Assembly: GCF_038958875.1 (NCBI RefSeq)
Contig: NZ_CP152407.1
Location: 255,501-319,500, forward strand
Direction: 5' to 3'
Length of the DNA: 64,000 bases
Source of the DNA: Acidovorax sp. FHTAMBA
GTDB lineage: Bacteria > Pseudomonadota > Gammaproteobacteria > Burkholderiales > Burkholderiaceae_C
Below are positions 51,770 to 59,087 of the stretch, piece by piece (the first letter of the stretch is position 1; each line of letters opens with the position of its first letter). Both the position numbers and the translations under genes were made by a program. The notes under the pieces were generated by a model. The model saw only the letters and a program-made list of their open reading frames with translations, was not told the origin of the DNA and made no database searches.

Positions 51770-51811
51770 GATGCCGCCCTGATGGCCTACCCATGTACGG
51801 AACACAGGCGC

Positions 51812-51844
51812 AAAAAAACCCGGCGTTCGGGGCAGAACGCCGGG
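51812..51844 (-). terminator. intrinsic terminator of the Spy/CpxP-like gene
   Basis: Minus strand: stem CCCGGCGTTC/GAACGCCGGG with a 6-nt loop and a run of seven T. It lies 30 bp after the stop codon. Confidence 0.85.
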
Positions 51845-51874
51845 TGGGTGGAGGGCCGTGCCGCTGCCGCGGTG

Positions 51875-52510
51875 TTACTGGGCCGGTGCGGCGGGCTTGC
51901 CGTCGCCACCGCGCATGCCGCCACCCATGCCACCGTGGTGGGCTCCGTGGCCGTGACGGCCTTCACCGCCCTTCATGCCAGCCATGCCCGCCATGCGGTG
52001 CCCCCGGTGGGACTTGGCGTCAAAGGTTTTTTGCTGCTCGGGCGTCAGGGCCGCGTAGAAGGTCTTGGTGGCCTCGCCCCGGTGGTCGGCTTCAGCCGCG
52101 CGCTGCGCGCGCAGGGCCCGCATGCGGTCGATGCGCTCGGGGGTGGTGAGCTGCTCCATGCCCGAGCGGTCCAGTCGGGCGGCGCGCTCGCCGGGCTGCA
52201 TGGATGCGGTGAAGGCCGTCCAGGCGGGTTCCTGCGCGGCGGTCAGCTTCAGGTCGCTCTTGAGGGCCGCCAGGTGCTTGGCGCGGTACTCAGCGCGATG
52301 TTCGGCGCGGTTGCCGTGGTGTTGGCCACCGGCCTTGTGGCCATGGTGGCGTTCACCAGCGTGGTGGTGGCGGCCGTCCTGGGCGGCGGCACCTGCCGTG
52401 GGGGCAGTGGGGGCGGTGGTCATGGCGGGTGGTTGCTGCGCCAGTACGGGCAGGGCGAGAGCCGCCAGAACAGCGGTGGCGGCGAAACGGCGTGGAAGAT
52501 GGAAAGCCAT
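51875..52510 (-). CDS. periplasmic Spy/CpxP-like protein, His-rich
   Basis: A 211-residue secreted protein. The Sec signal peptide (RRFAATAVLAALALPVLAQQ, cleavage after VLA) leads to an Ala/Thr/Pro-rich region and a His-rich stretch (about 47-66, HHHAGERHHGHKAGGQHH), then LKLTAAQ (about 90) and LTPEQQ (about 155), the LTxxQ motifs of the Spy/CpxP family. A second His/Gly/Met-rich tail (HGHGAHHGGMGGGM) follows. It may chaperone envelope proteins or bind copper/zinc; metal binding is inferred from the His and Met content. Confidence 0.85.
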   Translation of the reverse strand: MAFHLPRRFAATAVLAALALPVLAQQPPAMTTAPTAPTAGAAAQDGRHHHAGERHHGHKAGGQHHGNRAEHRAEYRAKHLAALKSDLKLTAAQEPAWTAFTASMQPGERAARLDRSGMEQLTTPERIDRMRALRAQRAAEADHRGEATKTFYAALTPEQQKTFDAKSHRGHRMAGMAGMKGGEGRHGHGAHHGGMGGGMRGGDGKPAAPAQ

Positions 52511-52871
52511 GGTGTGAGTCCTTTCACAGGGGTTGAACAGTCAACTCGCTGGAACGGTGGTTCCGGCGATTGGGGTTCAGTGTCTGCCCCGCATGTATCG
52601 CCGCGGTGCATGCGGGATGAGGCTGTGTAAAGTTGTGACAAGAACTTGGTTGCCAGGCCAGCCATTTTTAGAATGAAAATGGCCGTTAGCGCATGATGAA
52701 TAAGCGCTAACAGCTATCAAAATAGTAGTGAATGGGTTCTCTTGACCGCCATCAAGCCTGTCGTGTGGCTGGGCGGTTGGAGCGGACCACCGACAATGGC
52801 GGGCTGGCGTCTGCAGGCTGCAGGTGCCCCACGCTTTCTCCCATTCCCGAACCCCCCGAAAAAGGTTTTCC
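52511..52871. other. divergent intergenic region, Spy-like gene / rdgC
   Basis: 361 bp between divergent genes. It contains repeat copy 11 and presumably both promoters; none is strong enough to name. No small open frame with coding features was seen. Confidence 0.5.
52672..52729. repeat. REP-like dispersed repeat, copy 11
   Basis: GAAAATGGCCGTTAGCGCAT, then GATGAATAAGCGCTAACAGC and TATCAAAATAGTA. Stem TTAGCGC/GCGCTAA. Confidence 0.75.
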
Positions 52872-53909
52872 GTGTTCAAGAACATGATCGTGTACCGCAT
52901 TGCGCCGCAATGGCAGGTGAAACTGACGCAAGTGGAAGAGGCCCTGGCCAAGGCGCCCTTTCTGGAATGTGGTGCCACGCAGGAAAAGTCGCTCGGCTGG
53001 GTGCCGCCGCGCGGTGATGCGCATGGCCCGCTGGCCGAATCGGTGGGCGGGCAGTGGATCCTGCGCTTCATGGTCGAATCCAAAGTGCTGCCCGGCAGCG
53101 TGCTGGCGCGCCGCGTGAAGGAAAAGGCCGAGCGCATCGAGCAGGAAACCGGTCGCAAGCCCGGCAAGAAGGAAAGCCGGGAGCTGAAAGACGAGGCCAA
53201 GCTCGACCTGCTGCCCATGGCCTTCACCAAGCAGGGCTCGATGTGGGTGTGGATCGACACCGCATCGCGCCTGCTGGTGCTGGACACCTCATCCCAAGGC
53301 CGTGCGGATGAAGTGGTGACGCTGCTCGTCGAGTCGCTGCCGGGCCTGTCGGTGTCGCTGATCAACACCCAGACCAGCCCGCAGGCCGCGATGTCGCACT
53401 GGCTCAAGGAACAGGAGCCGCCCGTGGGCTTCACGGTGGACCGCGAGTGCGAGCTCAAGAGTGCCAGCGAAGAAAAGGCCGTGGTGCGCTACGCCCGCCA
53501 CCCGCTCGACATTGAGGAAGTGCAGGCTCACATCGACGCCGGCAAGCTGCCCACCAAGCTGGCGCTGACCTGGGACGACCGCGTGTCGTTCATGCTCACC
53601 GAGGGGCTTCAGATCAAGAAGGTGGCGTTTCTCGACACCGTGTTTGAAGGCACCAAGGCCGATGATGGTGGCTTTGACACCGACGTGGCCATTGCCACGG
53701 GCGAGCTGGTCAAGCTGATTCCCGACCTGATCGAGGCGCTGGGGGGCGAGGCCGAGAGCGGTGTGGCCAGTGCAGCGCAGGCGGTGGCCGCAGGCGCTGC
53801 GCCGCCCTCTGCGCCATCCGCGCCCGCGCGCAAGGCGGGGGGCGGTGGTGTGGTTACCGGTCCGCTCGAGGTGCCGGTAGATTCCGACCCGGAGTCAGCA
53901 CCTTTCTGA
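52872..53909 (+). CDS. rdgC: recombination-associated protein RdgC
   Basis: A 345-residue DNA-binding ring protein that limits RecA activity. It begins VFKNMIVYRIAPQW (GTG start), equivalent to the FKNLMVYR of E. coli RdgC, and contains GQWILRFMVESKVLPGSVLARRVKEK (in part), KQGSMWVWIDTASRLLVLDTSSQGRADEV (in part) and the LPTKLALTWDDRVSFMLTEGLQIKK segment (in part). Usual length about 300; the extra C-terminal tail (about 305-345) is Ala/Pro-rich. It stands 2 kb from the origin-like region. Confidence 0.94.
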   Translation: MFKNMIVYRIAPQWQVKLTQVEEALAKAPFLECGATQEKSLGWVPPRGDAHGPLAESVGGQWILRFMVESKVLPGSVLARRVKEKAERIEQETGRKPGKKESRELKDEAKLDLLPMAFTKQGSMWVWIDTASRLLVLDTSSQGRADEVVTLLVESLPGLSVSLINTQTSPQAAMSHWLKEQEPPVGFTVDRECELKSASEEKAVVRYARHPLDIEEVQAHIDAGKLPTKLALTWDDRVSFMLTEGLQIKKVAFLDTVFEGTKADDGGFDTDVAIATGELVKLIPDLIEALGGEAESGVASAAQAVAAGAAPPSAPSAPARKAGGGGVVTGPLEVPVDSDPESAPF

Positions 53910-53940
53910 CAGCGGGGTGGAACCCGCTGGGGCGGGTGCT

Positions 53941-54669
53941 TCAGCGGGAGGCTTCTTCGACCATGCCCGCGAGCGTGTGCACATAGGGGTCCGCGATGCC
54001 CAGCACACCGAATTGCGCCACCAGCTGATCAAGGTATTCGCGGTTGCTGCCAATGCGGCCGCAGGCACGCGCAATGATGGCGGCGGTCGCTTGCATCGAC
54101 AGGTCGCCGCAATGGTGCGGGTGGGCGGTGTTGGCCGTCAGCACCACGGCCTGCACTGTGCCCTGGGGGGTGTGCAGTGGCAGCAGTACCGGGCAGTAGC
54201 TGCCGTGGATCATTTCGCGGCGCCACAGCAGGCGCGATTCGGTTTCGACCAGCGCAGCGGGTATGCGAAACGCCAGGCCCTCGCACTGCCCGTTGTCACT
54301 TTGCAGGGTGAGCACCAGGCCGGGGCAATCGGGCGTGCCGCGGCCAATGGTGGTGCTCAGCGCAAAGCGGCGCGCAAACCCTTGCAGGCTGGCCCTGCGC
54401 ACCTCGTCAAAATGAAAGCCCGGGTTCCAGACCAGTGAGCCATAGGCAAACACCCACAGGTCCTCGTGCGCTGCCAGACCGGCCAGCACTGCGTGGCGCG
54501 AGCGTTCCACATCGCAGTCGGGCAGGCGCCAGTGGGCGGGCAGTCCCTGGCAGCGGGCCTGTGCGTCCCACTCGGCCAGCACCTCGTCGGTCAGGCGCAG
54601 GCCCGAGGCGTGGGGCGGCGTCACCCGGCCTTGCAGCTCGGGCAGGTGTACGAAAGGGTTGCTGGTCAT
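53941..54669 (-). CDS. gamma-glutamylcyclotransferase, ChaC-like
   Basis: A 242-residue enzyme of the ChaC family, which cleaves glutathione to 5-oxoproline and Cys-Gly. Landmarks are the substrate loop FAYGSLVWNPGF (about 73-84), RFALSTTIGRGTPDCPGLVL (in part), and the catalytic Glu in LWRREMIHGSY, followed by VLTANTAHPHHCGDL. An N-terminal extension of about 60 residues precedes the domain. The pirin gene lies 21 bp upstream on the same strand, so they may be co-transcribed. Confidence 0.88.
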   Translation of the reverse strand: MTSNPFVHLPELQGRVTPPHASGLRLTDEVLAEWDAQARCQGLPAHWRLPDCDVERSRHAVLAGLAAHEDLWVFAYGSLVWNPGFHFDEVRRASLQGFARRFALSTTIGRGTPDCPGLVLTLQSDNGQCEGLAFRIPAALVETESRLLWRREMIHGSYCPVLLPLHTPQGTVQAVVLTANTAHPHHCGDLSMQATAAIIARACGRIGSNREYLDQLVAQFGVLGIADPYVHTLAGMVEEASR

Positions 54670-54690
54670 GTCATGGCGCCGCTGGTGTCA

Positions 54691-55464
54691 TTACTTTGGC
54701 GCCAGGTCGAACACCAGCACCTCGGCTTGCAACCCGTCGTGGAGGGTCAATGCGGACTCCGCCTCCAGCAAGGCGCCATCGCCGCCCGCCAGCGGCACCC
54801 CGTTGACCTTGAGCGTGCCCCGGGCCAGGTGCACGTAGGCCAGACGCTCGGGGTGGAGCGTGTGGGTGGCAGCCTCCTCGGTGCCATCGAACAGGCCGGC
54901 CCAGACGTTGGCATCGGCATTCATGCTGACTGAGCCCTCCAGCCCCTTGCGCGACGCAATGCGCACCAGACGCCCGCGGCGGTCGGCCGCAGCAAAATGT
55001 TTTTGCTCGTAGCTGGGGCGGATGCCGGTGAACAGCGGCTTGATCCAGATCTGCAGGAAGTGTGTGTCCTGGTCTGGCAGTGCATTGAACTCGCTGTGCT
55101 GTACGCCCCAGCCCGCGCTCATGCGCTGCACATCGCCGGGCCGCAGGATGCCGGTAGCAGGCGCGTCGCGCTTGTCACTGTCGGGCTCAGCGCCTGCCGG
55201 GCCTACAGGCTGGCGCTGGTGCGTTGGCAGATTGTCCTGGTGGGCCAGCGCGCCATCGAGTACATAGCTCACGATCTCCATGTCGCGGTGCCCATGCGTG
55301 CCAAAGCCCTTGCCGGGCGCCATGGTGTCGTCGTTGAGTACCAGCAGGTTGCCATGGCCCTGGTGGCGCAGGTCAAAGTAGGCGCCAAACGAAAAGCTGT
55401 GAGCGCTGTGCAGCCAGCCTGTGGAGGAGCGGCCCCGCTCGGAGGATGGGCGGACCGTGATCAC
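54691..55464 (-). CDS. pirin family protein (YhaK-like)
   Basis: A 257-residue bicupin: ITVRPSSERGRSSTGWLHSAHSFSFGAYFD (in part) and LLVLNDDTMAPGKGFGTHGHRDMEIVSYVL (in part) form the N-terminal cupin with metal ligands in GTHGHRDME; GVQHSEFN and LQIWIKP follow. Pirins bind iron or act as quercetinase-like oxygenases. I start at GTG 55464, where the family begins, with GGGAG upstream; the frame is open for another 29 codons without similarity. Confidence 0.87.
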   Translation of the reverse strand: MITVRPSSERGRSSTGWLHSAHSFSFGAYFDLRHQGHGNLLVLNDDTMAPGKGFGTHGHRDMEIVSYVLDGALAHQDNLPTHQRQPVGPAGAEPDSDKRDAPATGILRPGDVQRMSAGWGVQHSEFNALPDQDTHFLQIWIKPLFTGIRPSYEQKHFAAADRRGRLVRIASRKGLEGSVSMNADANVWAGLFDGTEEAATHTLHPERLAYVHLARGTLKVNGVPLAGGDGALLEAESALTLHDGLQAEVLVFDLAPK

Positions 55465-55774
55465 GGCGGCGGCTCCCGCAGGGGCCTGGGTGCGGCCGCA
55501 TTGGTTGACCTCGTGGAGCTGACACAGACGTAGACGCGCGCGCAAGACCAAGTCTTCGGCGGGCGGGCGTGGTGGCGAGGTCTCGGGCGCAGTGTTTCAA
55601 CCATGGACTGAACTTTAAATGGCGGTGAACCATGGATAAACAGGCGATGGATGAACTCACTGTTCTGGTGGTGCAATCAATGATGGGTGGCGCATGGGTG
55701 GCCCAGGCCACGGGTTGTTTCTCTGCCCGGCCAACAAAAGTGCATGGAACATGGGGGCCCTCGGGCCCGGCGCC
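55465..55774. other. non-coding region upstream of the pirin gene
   Basis: 310 bp. It holds two direct copies of AACCATGGA (55599-55607 and 55628-55636, 29 bp apart) flanking an A/T-rich spacer with CTTTAAAT, a possible regulator site. No gene is evident. Confidence 0.45.
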
Positions 55775-56953
55775 TCACCGCCCCAGCAGCGAGCGCGCCA
55801 CCAGCTCTTTCATGATCTCCGACGTGCCGCCATAAATGCGCAGCACGCGCGCGTCGGTCCAGAAGCGCGAGATCGGGTATTCGGCCATGTAGCCGTAGCC
55901 GCCAAAAAGCTGCAGGCAGGCATCGGCCACGCGGCTGAACAGCTCGGTGGTGTGCAGCTTGAGCGCGCTCACCGCCTCGGGCGTGAGCATGCCTTGCTGG
56001 TAGGCGGCCACGCTGGCGTTGAGGAAGGCCTCGGCGGCGGCGATGTCGCTGGCGCACTGCGCCAGCGTGAAGCGCGTGTTCTGGAACTGGCCGATGGGCT
56101 GGCCGAAGGCCTGGCGCTCCTGCACGTATTTCAGCGTGGCATCGAGCGCGCCCTTGGCGCCGTGTACCGCCTGCACGCCGATGATGAGGCGCTCGCGCGG
56201 CAGCTCGCGCATCATCTGCACGAAGCCCTGGCCTTCCACGCCGCCGAGCAGGGCGTCTGCCGGCACGCGCATGTCGTTGAAGTACAGCTCGGAGGTGTCG
56301 CCCGCGTGCTGGCCGATTTTTTCCAGGTTCTGACCGCGCGTGAAGCCGGGCGTGGCTGCATCGACGAGGAACAGGCTCACGCCCTTGGCACCCAGGGCCG
56401 GGTCGGTCTTGGCCGCCAGCACCAGCAGGTCGCAGTTCTGGCCGTTGCTGATGAAGATCTTGCTGCCGTTGATGACGTAGTGGTCGCCGTCGCTGTCACT
56501 CACCCGTCGCGCGGTGGTGCGGATGGCTTTCAGGTCGCTGCCCGCGCCGGGCTCGGTCATGCCGATGGCGGCGATGGCCTCGCCGCTGGCCATGCGCGGC
56601 AGCCAGTACTGGCGCTGCGCCTCGGTGCCGCAGTGCAGCAGGTAGGGCGGGATGATGTCGTTGTGCACCTGCAGCCCGCCGACAAAGCCGCCGTAGCCCC
56701 GGCGCGAGAGCACCTCCACCACGGCAAACGAAAACGGCACGCTGGCGCCCGGGCCGCCATAGGCATCGGGCACGTCGGCGCACAGGTAGCCGTTCTCGCC
56801 CATCTTGCGCAGCAATTCGCGCGGCACGCGGCCGGCCTTTTCCCAGGTGCGGTAATGGGGTTCGATCTCGGCGTCGCAGAAGCGCTCGAGCGACTCGGTG
56901 AAGAGCTGCAGCTCGGCTTTTTCGTCGGCCGTGAGAAAGGTGTTGGGAAGCAT
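55775..56953 (-). CDS. acyl-CoA dehydrogenase
   Basis: A 392-residue flavoenzyme that makes trans-2-enoyl-CoA from acyl-CoA. Signatures: FAVVEVLSRRGYGGF, AIGMTEPGAGSDLKAIRTTA (FAD/substrate region), VKDPER-like RQAFGQPIGQFQNTRF, and near the end GGYGYMAEYPISRFWTDARV and IYGGTSEI. The Glu that is catalytic in medium-chain enzymes (YEGT) is Gly here (YGGT), as in the long-chain and isovaleryl types, where the base lies on another helix. Last gene of a catabolic string; repeat copy 12 separates it from the thiolase. Confidence 0.92.
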   Translation of the reverse strand: MLPNTFLTADEKAELQLFTESLERFCDAEIEPHYRTWEKAGRVPRELLRKMGENGYLCADVPDAYGGPGASVPFSFAVVEVLSRRGYGGFVGGLQVHNDIIPPYLLHCGTEAQRQYWLPRMASGEAIAAIGMTEPGAGSDLKAIRTTARRVSDSDGDHYVINGSKIFISNGQNCDLLVLAAKTDPALGAKGVSLFLVDAATPGFTRGQNLEKIGQHAGDTSELYFNDMRVPADALLGGVEGQGFVQMMRELPRERLIIGVQAVHGAKGALDATLKYVQERQAFGQPIGQFQNTRFTLAQCASDIAAAEAFLNASVAAYQQGMLTPEAVSALKLHTTELFSRVADACLQLFGGYGYMAEYPISRFWTDARVLRIYGGTSEIMKELVARSLLGR

Positions 56954-56955
56954 GG

Positions 56956-57012
56956 TGCTATTGAAAGTAGAGCTGTCAGCGCTTGACCATCAAGCGCTGG
57001 AGGCCAAAATGA
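56956..57012. repeat. REP-like dispersed repeat, copy 12
   Basis: TTGAAAGTAGAGCTGTCAGC, then GCTTGACCATCAAGCGCTGG and AGGCCAAAATGA. It fills the gap between thiolase and acyl-CoA dehydrogenase; stem CAGCGCTTGA/TCAAGCGCTG. Confidence 0.8.
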
Positions 57013-57013
57013 C

Positions 57014-58201
57014 TCAAACCCTTTCAAAGATGGCGGCAATCCCTTGGCCGCCGCCAATGCACATCGTCACCAGCGCGTAGCGCCCGCCCGTGCGGTGCAG
57101 CTCGGCAATCGCCTTGGTGGTGATGATGGCGCCGGTGGCGCCTACGGGGTGGCCGAGCGAGATGCCCGAGCCGTTGGGGTTGACCTTGGCCGGGTCCAGG
57201 CCCAGCTCCTGCACCACGGCGCAGGCCTGGGCGGCGAAGGCTTCGTTGGCTTCGATCACGTCCATGTCCTGCACCTTCAACCCGGTGCGCTGCAGCACCT
57301 TCTGCGTGGCGGGCACGGGGCCGATGCCCATGTAGGCTGGCTCCACGCCGGCGTGCGCGTAGCCCACGAGGCGGGCCAGGGGCTTCACGCCCAGGGCGCT
57401 GATGCGGTCGCCCGCCACCAGCACCACGGCGCTGGCGCCGTCGTTGATGCCCGAGGCATTGCCGGCGGTCACCGTGCCGCCGTCTTTCTTGAATGCGGGT
57501 TTCATGCCGGCCAGCACGTCGAGCGTGGTGGAGGCGCGCACATGCTCGTCTTCCTGGAACAGCACGGTGCCCTTGCGGGTCTGGATTTCAACCGGAACGA
57601 TCTGGTCCTTGAAGTAACCGGCGGCGATGGCGGCGGCGGCGCGCTGCTGGCTGGCCAGGGCCAGTTCGTCCTGCATGGCGCGGGAGATTTTGTAGCGCTC
57701 GGCCACGTTCTCGGCGGTGATGCCCATGTGCATCTTCTGCCAGGGGTCGTGCAGGATGCCGAGCATGTAGTCGATGCTCTTGGCGTCGCCCATGCGCGCG
57801 CCGTAGCGCGCGGCGGTATCGAAGTAGGGGCCCCGGCTCATGGACTCGGACCCGCCGCCCACAGCCACGTCGCAGTCGCCATAGCCAATGGCCTGCGCGG
57901 CCGAAATGATGGCCTGCAGGCCCGAGCCGCACAGGCGGTTGACGTTGAAGGCGGGTGTCTCGATGGGGCAGCCCGCGTCGATGGCTGCCACGCGGGAGAG
58001 GTATGCGTCCTTGGTGTCGGTGGGGATCACGTTGCCCATGACCACATGGCCCACGGCGTCGGGCGCCAGGCCCGAGCGGGCAATGGCGGCCTTGACGGCG
58101 GTGGTGGCGAGCTGGGTGTTGGGCACGTCCTTCAGGGTGCCGCCGAAGGTGCCGATGGCGGTGCGGGCGGTGCTGACGACGAAGACGTCACGGTGGGTCA
58201 T
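57014..58201 (-). CDS. acetyl-CoA C-acyltransferase (thiolase)
   Basis: A 395-residue thiolase: active Cys in NVNRLCGSGLQA (about 88), GHPVGATGA with His (about 350), and the second Cys in MCIGGGQGIA (about 380). It catalyses thiolytic cleavage or condensation of acyl-CoA. Start ATG 58201, MTHRDVFVVSTARTAIG. It lies 29 bp after the enoyl-CoA hydratase stop; together they perform the last steps of beta-oxidation; a dehydrogenase for the 3-hydroxyacyl step is missing from the window. Confidence 0.94.
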   Translation of the reverse strand: MTHRDVFVVSTARTAIGTFGGTLKDVPNTQLATTAVKAAIARSGLAPDAVGHVVMGNVIPTDTKDAYLSRVAAIDAGCPIETPAFNVNRLCGSGLQAIISAAQAIGYGDCDVAVGGGSESMSRGPYFDTAARYGARMGDAKSIDYMLGILHDPWQKMHMGITAENVAERYKISRAMQDELALASQQRAAAAIAAGYFKDQIVPVEIQTRKGTVLFQEDEHVRASTTLDVLAGMKPAFKKDGGTVTAGNASGINDGASAVVLVAGDRISALGVKPLARLVGYAHAGVEPAYMGIGPVPATQKVLQRTGLKVQDMDVIEANEAFAAQACAVVQELGLDPAKVNPNGSGISLGHPVGATGAIITTKAIAELHRTGGRYALVTMCIGGGQGIAAIFERV

Positions 58202-58230
58202 GGGGAAGGCTCCAAAAGAAAGAAAAAGAT

Positions 58231-59019
58231 TCAACGGCCCTGGAAAGCGGCGGGGCGCTTGGCGTGAAAGGCCTCGATACCCTCGGGCAGGTCGGCACTG
58301 CGCGCACAGGCCACGAAGGCCTCGGCCTCGGCGGCCAGTTGCGCAGGCAGGTCGTGGTCGAAAGCGTTGCGCATCAGGCGGCGCATGTGGCCGTAGGCCA
58401 GGGTGGGGCCGCCAGCCAGGCGCTGGGCCAGTGCCTGCACGGCGGCATCGAGTTCGGCGGCGGGCACCACGCGGTTGACCAGGCCCAGGCGCTCGGCGTC
58501 CTGGGCGGTGTAGGTGTCGCCGAGCATTGCAATCTCCAGCGCGCGGCGCAGTCCCACCAGGCGCGGCAGGGCCCACGAGGCGCCCACATCGCAACTGGTG
58601 CCGAGGTTGATGTAGGCCAGGTTGAAGCGCGTACCCTCGGCGGCCAGCACGAAGTCGGCCTGCAGCATGAGCGAGAGGCCTGCGCCGGCGGCCACGCCGT
58701 GCACCTGGGCGATGACGGGGGCGTTCAGTTGCGCCAGCAGCGCCACGGCCTCGTTGAGCGGTTCCAGCAAGTCCTTGGCGCCCTGCACGGGGTCGGCACG
58801 CAGCGTGGCCAGGTCGCCCCCGGCCATGAAGCCCTTGCCCGCGCCGCACAGCACCACGCAGCGCACGCTGTCGTCCTGGGCCAAGGAGCGCACGGCGTCG
58901 CGCAAGGCGGTGGCCATGGGCACGTCGATGGCGTTGAGCGCGCCGGGGCGGTTGAAACGCAGCGTGGCGATGGCGCCGTTGCGCTCCAGCAGCAGGGGCG
59001 GTGGCGTGGTCGCGGTCAT
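58231..59019 (-). CDS. enoyl-CoA hydratase/isomerase family protein
   Basis: A 262-residue crotonase-fold protein. Oxyanion-hole segments are ALNAID and GAGKGFMAGGDL (about 63-74) and HGVAAGAGLSLMLQADFVLA. The loop that carries the catalytic Glu pair in classical hydratases reads LGTSCDVGASWALPR, with Cys-Asp in place of the usual Pro-Glu; the activity may be isomerase-like or altered. ATG 59019. Between ligase and thiolase, with repeat copy 13 upstream. Confidence 0.9.
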   Translation of the reverse strand: MTATTPPPLLLERNGAIATLRFNRPGALNAIDVPMATALRDAVRSLAQDDSVRCVVLCGAGKGFMAGGDLATLRADPVQGAKDLLEPLNEAVALLAQLNAPVIAQVHGVAAGAGLSLMLQADFVLAAEGTRFNLAYINLGTSCDVGASWALPRLVGLRRALEIAMLGDTYTAQDAERLGLVNRVVPAAELDAAVQALAQRLAGGPTLAYGHMRRLMRNAFDHDLPAQLAAEAEAFVACARSADLPEGIEAFHAKRPAAFQGR

Positions 59020-59083
59020 ATTTGCTCCTGAAACAAGAGCTGCCAGCGCTTGCTGGTAAAGCGCTGGAGCCCTGAAAACCTTT
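59020..59083. repeat. REP-like dispersed repeat, copy 13
   Basis: GAAACAAGAGCTGCCAGCGC, then TTGCTGGTAAAGCGCTGGAG and CCCTGAAAACC. Stem CCAGCGCTT/AAGCGCTGG (one mismatch); located between ligase stop and hydratase start. Confidence 0.78.
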
Positions 59084-59087
59084 AAAT

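Larger units (their letters stand above)
51046..51770. other. candidate replication origin: duplicated DnaA-box/DnaA-trio region
   Basis: Most of the 940-bp non-coding stretch 50932-51874. It holds two direct copies, about 500 bp apart, of the same layout: AT-rich DNA, TAG-type trinucleotide repeats, a 14-bp GC-rich spacer, TGTGGACAA, about 110 bp, then TGTGGATAAC followed by GGTTGTGCCA. A family-A repeat lies between the copies. The arrangement DnaA box, GC-rich spacer, DnaA-trios, AT-rich DNA is that of the bacterial basal unwinding system. Whether this or the dnaA region is the working oriC is inference. Confidence 0.6.
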
